Source of the DNA: Aestuariibacter sp.
GTDB lineage: Bacteria; Pseudomonadota; Gammaproteobacteria; Enterobacterales; Alteromonadaceae
Direction: 5' to 3'
Assembly: GCA_017794925.1 (NCBI GenBank)
Contig: CP051238.1
Coordinates: 3,487,327 to 3,551,326, forward strand
Length of the DNA stretch: 64,000 nucleotides
The translations under genes and the position numbers were made by a program. Below are positions 57,447-64,000 of the stretch, one piece after another (positions within the stretch are counted from its first letter, which is position 1; each line of letters opens with the position of its first letter). The notes below the pieces were generated by a model, which saw only the letters and a program-made list of their open reading frames with translations, was not told where the DNA came from and did no database searches.

Positions 57447-58436
57447 ATGCGAAAGGTTAAGTTATCACTTGCGTTGCAAGGTGGCGGGGCTCATGGCGCG
57501 TTTACGTGGGGAGTATTAAACCGGCTATTAGAAGAGAAATGGCTCATATTTGAAGGCCTGAGTGGCGCAAGTGCGGGGGCGATGAATGCTGTCATGCTGG
57601 CTGAAGGCTGGCGAAAAGGCGCACAAGAGGGAGCGAAGGAGCAACTCGCTGCGTTTTGGTACGCCGTGGCTGAACAAAATGTTGATTTTGGGCTTCCGGA
57701 AGAAATCAAACAATCAGTCACCCAGTGGTGGCTAAATGCCTTTCAAATGCTCTCCCCTTACAATATAAACCTAATGGATGTGAATCCGTTGCGAGACATT
57801 GTTGAAGAGCAGGTCGACTTTAAAGCACTCCAGCACGGCAGTCCCTTTTCTCTGTTTATATCAGCAACCGAAGTCAGTACCGGTAAACTTGCTTTGTTTA
57901 ATGAGCAGGAATTAACCAGTGCGCATCTTTTGGCATCCGCATGTCTGCCCAGTATTCACAAAGCTGTTGAAGTGGCAGGCAAACATTACTGGGATGGCGG
58001 TTTTGCCGGCAATCCGGCCATTTACCCGTTAATTCACGAATGTAAGACCAATGATATTTTAATCGTACTGCTACAACCGTTAGTCAGAGAAGAGTTGCCA
58101 ACAAGCGCCCAGGATATAAGCGACAGGGTAACGGAAATCGGCTTTCACAGTAATTTTATGCGGGAAATGAATACCCTTGCCCGCATCCGTAATTTGTTAA
58201 AAGGCAAAAAATGGCTACTGGGTAAACTGGAGAAGCAAATCAGTGCCCTGCGGTTGCATTTACTCACGAATACCGAGTTACTGGGCGAGTTGGACGCTGC
58301 AACAAAATACGACAATAGAAAGCGTTTTTTGGATTGCTTACGGGAAGCCGGAGAACAAACGGCCGATACCTGGTTAGAAACCCATGCCGATGCATTAGGA
58401 AAACGCGAAACGTGTGATATTTCGACGACGTTTTAA
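57447..58436 (+). CDS. Patatin-like phospholipase
   Basis: 329 residues from the ATG at 57447, preceded by GAAGGGACAGG; a longer frame from 57378 lacks a site and family match. Oxyanion loop LQGGGAHGAFTWGVL, nucleophile GASAG and catalytic DGG in YWDGGFAGNPAIYPL. No signal peptide. Lipid acyl hydrolase, substrate unknown. It is convergent with the following chemotaxis receptor gene. Confidence 0.9.
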   Translation: MRKVKLSLALQGGGAHGAFTWGVLNRLLEEKWLIFEGLSGASAGAMNAVMLAEGWRKGAQEGAKEQLAAFWYAVAEQNVDFGLPEEIKQSVTQWWLNAFQMLSPYNINLMDVNPLRDIVEEQVDFKALQHGSPFSLFISATEVSTGKLALFNEQELTSAHLLASACLPSIHKAVEVAGKHYWDGGFAGNPAIYPLIHECKTNDILIVLLQPLVREELPTSAQDISDRVTEIGFHSNFMREMNTLARIRNLLKGKKWLLGKLEKQISALRLHLLTNTELLGELDAATKYDNRKRFLDCLREAGEQTADTWLETHADALGKRETCDISTTF

Positions 58437-58448
58437 TCGGGTAACAGC

Positions 58449-60050
58449 TTAAACGGCAAATGCACTGGCTCGTTTAGCTAACGTATCGTTTAATTCAACA
58501 AACGTTTGAGCTTGCCTGCGGGTCGTTTCGTTTAACGACAGCAGCGCATTGGCCGATTGCAATATAGCAGACACTTCGGCTTGCATGTCTCCGGTAGCCT
58601 TGCCTGCCTGTTGGGCAGCTACTGCGAGTTGTTGATTATCAGTACTTAGTCCCAGCACACTGTGCTGGCATTTATCCAATGAATCCACTGTCTGGTTTGC
58701 CTGTTGAAAAGCAATTTCTGCATAATGTTGGTTCGTATTCATGCTATTAACGGTCTGCTGAATAGCTCCCACAATTTTTTCAAGGATCTGATTAATTTGT
58801 AATGTTGATTCCTGCGTGCGGGACGCCAGTGTTCTGACTTCGTCAGCCACAACGGCAAAGCCTCTGCCGTGCTGGCCTGCCCTGGCAGCCTCAATAGCGG
58901 CGTTGAGTGCAAGCAGGTTAGTCTGATCGGCAATTTCACTGATAACACTGAGGACAGCCCCAACCTGCTCCCCGGCATTTTGTAGTGATGCCAGTAATTT
59001 GGAAGAAGTCTGAATGTCAGATTTGAGTTTAACTATATGCTCTGCTGTTAGTGCAACATCTTTCTCGCCCTGCTCCACCAATTCAGCGCTATCCAACGCT
59101 GACGCAGAAACGCTGCCCGCATCCTCGCTGGCTTTCATTGCCCGAGCGACCAACGCATCAATGTTCTGTGCCATAGCCTCAGCAAGACGCTTAAACCCGA
59201 TTGCCTGACTATCAGCAGCTTCTGCAGACTTCTGCAGCAACGCTGTAGACTGAACAATTTCAGTCACAACATCGTTAAGCTGCAGATTATCTGACTTTAG
59301 CACAGTCATCATCTCATCTACGTGCTGGATCACGTCACCAATTTCATCATTCGTCGGCGCGGGTAATGGTGCGGTTAAGTCTTTATTCGCTACGACTTGG
59401 TGCAACGTACGAGAAAGCGAGGTAAGCGGGTTTACTAATGTTTTATGGGCGTAAATAACAGCAATGACCGACACACAAAATACGAGTCCTCCGGCAGACA
59501 GACTGATTATGATCAGCGTAAAAATGGCATCGTCGACATCCTTCGATGCCTCATTAACCTGAGTGGTTGCCTGTTCCAGCAGTTTATTGAGCGTGAAAGA
59601 CAACTGTAACTGAGCATCATCTATTTCAGCTAACTGACGACGCGCCGTGTCCCAATCTATATTCGACACGGCCAAGGATGCTTGCAGGGCTTCTTGTCTG
59701 GCTACAAACGCGTCACTCTGCTCTTTTAATAATCGTGTATTTAGTTGGTATTGTCTGGCAAGACGCTGGATAAGCATGCTAACGGATTCCCGCAATGCAG
59801 ACTGCTTCTCATCATATTCAGGGCGTTCAATAGTGTAACCGTACAAAGCAAAGCCCAGTGTTTGCATTGCCGCAATATCCTGCTGTAAAGCTTGAATTGT
59901 TCGCATGGCCGGCAGTGCATTTTCAGTGAGTATTGATTTCTGATGTGATATTGATGACAGTGACTGCTGAATAAAAATACCGGAAATAAATAAACCACTC
60001 AGAATTACCAGATAACCCAGCATTACCTTTACACTTATTGAAACTCGCAT
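58449..60050 (-). CDS. Methyl-accepting chemotaxis protein
   Basis: 533 residues. Membrane helices at about 8-28 and 175-200 enclose a roughly 145-residue periplasmic helical sensor, of the four-helix-bundle type. HAMP (about 200-253) and MA domain with ISEIADQTNLLALNAAIEAA and GRGFAVVADEVRTLASRTQE. It lies downstream of rpsO, in the position where pnp is usually found. Confidence 0.93.
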   Translation of the reverse strand: MRVSISVKVMLGYLVILSGLFISGIFIQQSLSSISHQKSILTENALPAMRTIQALQQDIAAMQTLGFALYGYTIERPEYDEKQSALRESVSMLIQRLARQYQLNTRLLKEQSDAFVARQEALQASLAVSNIDWDTARRQLAEIDDAQLQLSFTLNKLLEQATTQVNEASKDVDDAIFTLIIISLSAGGLVFCVSVIAVIYAHKTLVNPLTSLSRTLHQVVANKDLTAPLPAPTNDEIGDVIQHVDEMMTVLKSDNLQLNDVVTEIVQSTALLQKSAEAADSQAIGFKRLAEAMAQNIDALVARAMKASEDAGSVSASALDSAELVEQGEKDVALTAEHIVKLKSDIQTSSKLLASLQNAGEQVGAVLSVISEIADQTNLLALNAAIEAARAGQHGRGFAVVADEVRTLASRTQESTLQINQILEKIVGAIQQTVNSMNTNQHYAEIAFQQANQTVDSLDKCQHSVLGLSTDNQQLAVAAQQAGKATGDMQAEVSAILQSANALLSLNETTRRQAQTFVELNDTLAKRASAFAV

Positions 60051-60140
60051 GCCTGCTCACTATTGCCGCGCTCTTGCGCAATGAAAATTCAATCAATACA
60101 ACACAGACCGGTGAGATAGCATATTTATTTCAAACACAAA

Positions 60141-60163
60141 AAAAGCGCCATAAAGGCGCTTTT
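60141..60163 (-). terminator. Intrinsic terminator after rpsO
   Basis: Stem AAAAGCGCC (60141-60149) and GGCGCTTTT (60155-60163), loop ATAAA; T-rich flank on the reverse strand, 19 bases past the rpsO stop. Confidence 0.85.
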
Positions 60164-60181
60164 CTTCGACTTAGCTGCGAA

Positions 60182-60451
60182 TTAACGACGCAGGCCAAGA
60201 CGCTTGATCAGGTCCAGGTAACGCTGAGCGTTCTTGCCTTTCAGGTAGTCAAGCAGCTTACGACGCTGACTAACCATGCGCAGCAGACCGCGGCGTGAGT
60301 GGTGATCTTTCTTGTTAGAAGAGAAGTGACCTTGCAGTTTGTTGATGTTGTGAGTCAACAAAGCTACTTGTACTTCAGGTGAACCAGTATCACCTTCTTT
60401 AACACCGTATTCAGCAACAATGCTTGCTGTTTCTTCTTTAGTTAGTGACAT
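60182..60451 (-). CDS. rpsO: 30S ribosomal protein S15
   Basis: 89 residues, the family length. Motifs GVKEGDTGSPEVQVALLTHNI, HFSSNKKDHHSRRGLLRMV and RRKLLDYLK. S15 binds 16S rRNA early in 30S assembly. Last gene of infB-rbfA-truB-rpsO; followed by a terminator. Confidence 0.98.
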   Translation of the reverse strand: MSLTKEETASIVAEYGVKEGDTGSPEVQVALLTHNINKLQGHFSSNKKDHHSRRGLLRMVSQRRKLLDYLKGKNAQRYLDLIKRLGLRR

Positions 60452-60563
60452 ACATTTCTCCTAGTAAATGCCAGACCAATCACTAATTCAGTCCGGCGAA
60501 ATGAGCGCGTATTATACTCGGCGCAGAGTATGGCGCAAGTGTTTGCACTAAATAAACCGCTTA

Positions 60564-61541
60564 CTACGGTGCATAGACTACCGTACGACGCGGTGAGACA
60601 TATAATTTGCCTTCACCGGCTTTCTGATCTTTCGGATTTAACATTGCTTCACCCACCCCAAGAAATGCGGCTTCTGCGTCGATAATACCGTAGATACGAT
60701 AAAACTGTCCGGCTTCGAGTGCAGACTCTGTCTCACCACTGACGCTTTGACCATGTTGCAGGCGATGCGTCTGGGTTTCATCAATATGAATCGCCGGAAG
60801 CGATTTTACTGCAGTATCCATGGGTAACAGCAGTGCGTCGATTTGATCGAACTCCCGTGTCGCGACATCTTCTGACACCATGGCTTCCATTGCTTCAACA
60901 GGCACCATTCTGTCAGTGGGGTAATCGGCTACTTTGGTTCTGTGTAACCGGGTTACATAGGCGCCGCAGCCCAGCTGTTGACCAATGTCATCAACCAGTG
61001 AACGAATGTAAGTCCCTTTACTGCAATGTACGGTCATGTCCACTTCAGGCAACTCAATACGATTAATCGTCAGTGCAAAAATCGTGATGTCCCGGGCTTC
61101 CCGCGGTACCTCAATACCTTGTCTGGCGTAGGTATAAAGCGGCTTACCCTGGTATTTCAACGCAGAAAACATCGAGGGAATCTGCTTGCTCTGTCCAATA
61201 AAGGACTCACAAGCCTGACGAACCTCGTCTTCGCTTACGGTTACCGGACGCTCTTCCACAACGTCACCATCGGCATCAGACGTTGTGGTGCGGATCCCCA
61301 GTTTAGCGGTGACTTCATATTCTTTGTCGGCATCCAGCAAAAACTGAGAAAACTTAGTCGCCTCTCCTAAACAGATTGGCAACATACCCGTTGCCAGTGG
61401 ATCAAGCGCACCGGTATGCCCGGCTTTCTGTGCCTGAAACAACCAGCGGACCTTTTGCAGCAACTGATTCGATGAGCCGCCTAACGGTTTGTCGAGCAAC
61501 ACAATGCCGTTAACTGCACGGCCTTTGCGTTTTCTGGCCAT
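60564..61541 (-). CDS. truB: tRNA pseudouridine(55) synthase
   Basis: 325 residues. Catalytic Asp in GHTGALDPLATGMLPICLGEATKF, and GTYIRSLVDDIGQQLGCGAYV. It makes pseudouridine 55 in the tRNA T-loop. It starts 5 bases after rbfA. Confidence 0.97.
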   Translation of the reverse strand: MARKRKGRAVNGIVLLDKPLGGSSNQLLQKVRWLFQAQKAGHTGALDPLATGMLPICLGEATKFSQFLLDADKEYEVTAKLGIRTTTSDADGDVVEERPVTVSEDEVRQACESFIGQSKQIPSMFSALKYQGKPLYTYARQGIEVPREARDITIFALTINRIELPEVDMTVHCSKGTYIRSLVDDIGQQLGCGAYVTRLHRTKVADYPTDRMVPVEAMEAMVSEDVATREFDQIDALLLPMDTAVKSLPAIHIDETQTHRLQHGQSVSGETESALEAGQFYRIYGIIDAEAAFLGVGEAMLNPKDQKAGEGKLYVSPRRTVVYAP

Positions 61542-61546
61542 ATTGC

Positions 61547-61957
61547 TTAGTCCTGCTGATCGTCCTGGTCGTCGTCAGTGTTGGTTTGACGCGCTTTATC
61601 GCGCGCAACAGTTTCACTAACCAGGTTAGAGATGCGCATCCCTTCGGTGATCGACTTATCTTCAAAGAAGTGCAGATGAGGGACTGAACGCATGCGAATA
61701 CGCTTGGCCAGTAGGCCACGCAAGAACGCAATATTCTCTATAAGCAGCTTCATGTGGCTTTTCACCACGTCCTCATCGTTCTCGTAAAACGTAATAAAGA
61801 CTTTGGCGTGCGCCAAGTCCCGAGACACTTCAACACCGGAAACCGTGATAAACGGCATGTTGCCAATACGGTGCTTGTATTCGTTTTGCAGCAAACTGGC
61901 CACTTCTTTGTGGATTTGCTGGGCAACCCTGTCAGTCCGAGAAAATTCCCGAGCCAT
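61547..61957 (-). CDS. rbfA: 30S ribosome-binding factor A
   Basis: 136 residues with KH-fold: SRTDRVAQQIHKEVASLLQNE, TVSGVEVSRDLAHAKVFITF and LRMRSVPHLHFFEDKSI-like region (RIRMRSVPHLHFFEDKS). Acts in 16S rRNA maturation and cold adaptation. Acidic C-terminal tail (NTDDDQDDQQD). Confidence 0.97.
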   Translation of the reverse strand: MAREFSRTDRVAQQIHKEVASLLQNEYKHRIGNMPFITVSGVEVSRDLAHAKVFITFYENDEDVVKSHMKLLIENIAFLRGLLAKRIRMRSVPHLHFFEDKSITEGMRISNLVSETVARDKARQTNTDDDQDDQQD

Positions 61958-62009
61958 GGTTACTCTCCTAATTGCAATCAGGCCACGCGTCGCATCGCCC
62001 GAAATTCAC

Positions 62010-62039
62010 AGACAAAAGCGGGGGCATCATAGCCCCCGC
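62010..62039 (-). terminator. Terminator/attenuator between infB and rbfA
   Basis: Stem GCGGGGGC (62018-62025) and GCCCCCGC (62032-62039), 6-base loop, followed on the reverse strand by TTTTGTC. Very GC-rich; it would reduce read-through from infB into rbfA-truB-rpsO. Confidence 0.75.
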
Positions 62040-62065
62040 CGTTAACTTTTCGTTTAACCTGTTGG

Positions 62066-64000
62066 TTAAATCTGACGTTGAACCTCGATGATCTCGAAGA
62101 CCTCAATCTGGTCACCGACTTTAACATCGTTGTAGTTCTTAACGCCGATACCACATTCCATACCGTTACGTACTTCCTGTACGTCGTCTTTGAAGCGGCG
62201 CAGTGATTCAAGTTCACCTTCGTAAATAACCACGTTTTCACGTAGTACACGAATTGGGTTACTGCGTTTAACAATACCCTCGGTAACCATACAACCTGCA
62301 ATGGCACCCAATTTAGGTGACTTAAACACGTCACGTACTTCAGCAAGACCAATGATTTCCTGTTTGAACTCTGGTGCAAGCATACCGCTCATGGCCGCTT
62401 TTACTTCGTCAATCAGATCATAGATAACGCTGTAGTAACGCAGATCAATTTCTTCGGCTTCAATCACTTTACGCGCAGTTGCATCGGCACGGACGTTAAA
62501 GCCCACAACGATAGCGCTTGATGCAGCCGCTAAGCTTGCATCTGTTTCAGTGATACCACCTACACCACTACCTACGATGTTCACTTTCACTTCGCTGGTA
62601 GACAGTTTAATCAGTGATTCAGAAATGGCTTCAACAGAGCCCTGTACATCCGCTTTCAATACCACGTTCAGTTCACTTACGTCACCGGCTTCCATGTTCG
62701 CAAACATGTTTTCCAGTTTCGCTTTCTGCTGACGCGCCAGTTTCAGCTCACGCTTCTTCTGATGACGCTTACCAGCAACTTCACGTGCTTTACGTTCATC
62801 TTGTACAACCAGTGCATCTTCACCGGCTACAGGTACACCTGACAGACCTAAAATTTCTACCGGAGTAGACGGACCAGCCAGCTTGACGTCGTTACCGTTT
62901 TCGTCGCGCATCGCACGCACACGGCCGTACTCTTCGCCACACAGTAGGATGTCACCCGCTTTCACTTCACCTTCCTGAACCAGGACAGAAGCGATTGGAC
63001 CACGGCCTTTATCAAGACGTGATTCGATCACAATACCACGACCCGGACCAGTTGGCGTTGCCTTTAGGTCAAGCACTTCAGCTTGCAACGAAATGGCTTC
63101 AAGTAACTCGTCAACACCCATACCGGTTTTCGCCGATACGTTAACGAACTGGTGCTCACCACCCCACTCTTCCGAGATAACCTCTAACTGAGACAACTCA
63201 GTTTTAACGCGATCCGGATCAGCCGTTTCTTTATCCATCTTGTTCACAGCGATAATCAGCGGCACACCGGCTGCGCGGCTGTGTTGTACCGCTTCTTTAG
63301 TTTGCGGCATAACACCATCGTCAGCGGCAACAACCAGGACTACGATATCAGTCGCGGTAGCACCACGAGCACGCATTGCGGTAAATGCGGCGTGTCCAGG
63401 TGTATCCAGGAAGGTAATTTTACCTAAATCTGTTTCTACACTGTAAGCACCAATGTGCTGGGTAATGCCACCCGCTTCGCCTGCTGCCACTTTGGCACGA
63501 CGAATATAATCAAGCAGTGAGGTTTTACCGTGGTCAACGTGACCCATAATGGTAACAACCGGTGCACGGGTAGATTTCTCACCTGCACCTGAGCCTGCCA
63601 GCAATTCATCTTCAAGGGCGTTATCGTTAACCAGTTCGTATTTGTGGCCCATTTCTTCAACAACCAGAACGGCTGTGTCTTGGTCCAATACCTGGTTAAT
63701 GGTTGCCATTTCACCCATTTTCATCATGGCTTTAATGACTTCCTGCACCTTGATTGCAAGACGGCTTGCTAGCTCACCTACCGTGATGGTTTCGCCCAGT
63801 TTTACAACCCGTTCAACCGGTGCAGCAGGCTTATTAAAGCCTTGCTTCAGGCTTTCACTTGCATTCTTCTTCGGCTTCTTGCGACGACGTGAAGAACGCT
63901 CTACCTGCATATCTTCTTCGTCTTCGGCTTCCTGAGCGTAACGGTTAGAGTGCATGTGCACTTCTTCCGCTTCTTCTTTCTTACGACGCTCTTCTTCTTC
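62066..64000 (-). CDS. infB: Translation initiation factor IF-2, partial (N-terminus outside window)
   Basis: The reverse frame is open to the right edge, where it reads an Arg/Lys/Glu-rich region (EEERRKKEEAEEVH) typical of the IF-2 N-terminal linker, so the start lies outside. Within the window: the IF2_N motif (ITVGELASRLAIKVQEVIKAMMKMG), GTPase G1 GHVDHGKTS, G3 DTPGHAAF, G4 NKMDK, domains II-III and the fMet-tRNA-binding C-terminal domain ending IEVQRQI. It recruits initiator tRNA to the 30S subunit. Confidence 0.97.
   Translation of the reverse strand, partial: EEEERRKKEEAEEVHMHSNRYAQEAEDEEDMQVERSSRRRKKPKKNASESLKQGFNKPAAPVERVVKLGETITVGELASRLAIKVQEVIKAMMKMGEMATINQVLDQDTAVLVVEEMGHKYELVNDNALEDELLAGSGAGEKSTRAPVVTIMGHVDHGKTSLLDYIRRAKVAAGEAGGITQHIGAYSVETDLGKITFLDTPGHAAFTAMRARGATATDIVVLVVAADDGVMPQTKEAVQHSRAAGVPLIIAVNKMDKETADPDRVKTELSQLEVISEEWGGEHQFVNVSAKTGMGVDELLEAISLQAEVLDLKATPTGPGRGIVIESRLDKGRGPIASVLVQEGEVKAGDILLCGEEYGRVRAMRDENGNDVKLAGPSTPVEILGLSGVPVAGEDALVVQDERKAREVAGKRHQKKRELKLARQQKAKLENMFANMEAGDVSELNVVLKADVQGSVEAISESLIKLSTSEVKVNIVGSGVGGITETDASLAAASSAIVVGFNVRADATARKVIEAEEIDLRYYSVIYDLIDEVKAAMSGMLAPEFKQEIIGLAEVRDVFKSPKLGAIAGCMVTEGIVKRSNPIRVLRENVVIYEGELESLRRFKDDVQEVRNGMECGIGVKNYNDVKVGDQIEVFEIIEVQRQI

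Overview
The window looks like chromosomal DNA of a marine gammaproteobacterium of the order Alteromonadales, probably Alteromonadaceae. This placement is an inference from gene content. It rests on the infB-rbfA-truB-rpsO cluster, ppsA/ppsR, the ratA-rnfH pair divergent from smpB, a tmRNA whose tag reads ANDENYALAA, an MSHA-type pilin, and several TonB, BCCT, RND and sulfotransferase genes. I see no integrase, transposase, CRISPR array or rRNA, and the only stable RNA gene I find is tmRNA.

Layout. 1-5.5 kb: 5' part of ydiJ, a DUF2892 protein, then a c-di-GMP block: a GGDEF-EAL enzyme, a small membrane protein, an MshA-like pilin, and a diguanylate cyclase whose membrane domain resembles the plant ethylene receptor. 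5.6-9.1 kb: PEP synthase and its regulator PpsR, divergent. 9-16.6 kb: TPR-sulfotransferase and TonB receptor, divergent from a BCCT transporter and a MarR regulator. 16.6-20.4 kb: rnfH, ratA, smpB, a hydrolase, an XdhC protein and ssrA (tmRNA). 20.5-25.5 kb: a stressosome-type module (RsbR-, RsbS- and RsbT-like proteins, then an RsbX-like phosphatase fused to a histidine kinase) divergent from a lone receiver protein and a chemotaxis receptor. 25.6-29.7 kb: DUF2805 protein plus photolyase/cryptochrome, a retropepsin-like protein, a secreted protein with three GKPPFKR-type repeats, and a patatin. 29.7-34.3 kb: MacA-MacB-NodT export system. 34.4-45.5 kb: DUF445, a beta-propeller protein, DUF3859, adenine deaminase, the dgcN-dgcA D-glutamate pair, EVE protein, trxC, YgiQ and small proteins. 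45.6-48.6 kb: a fused SecD-SecF with a small upstream partner. 48.7-51 kb: ahpC-ahpF with an OxyR-like site. 51.3-60 kb: a TPR protein with a pseudo-receiver domain, a 2OG oxygenase, a GNAT-nitrilase fusion with a thioredoxin-fold partner, a coiled-coil membrane protein, a patatin and a chemotaxis receptor. 60-64 kb: rpsO, truB, rbfA and infB (cut by the window end).

The two most unusual items are the ethylene-receptor-like diguanylate cyclase (4513-5490), which keeps every residue I recall as needed for copper/ethylene binding in ETR1, and the stressosome module (20493-24128). In the latter the feedback phosphatase RsbX is joined in one polypeptide to a histidine kinase, which would tie the stressosome directly to two-component output. 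Both are read from motifs by eye and need alignment and experiment.
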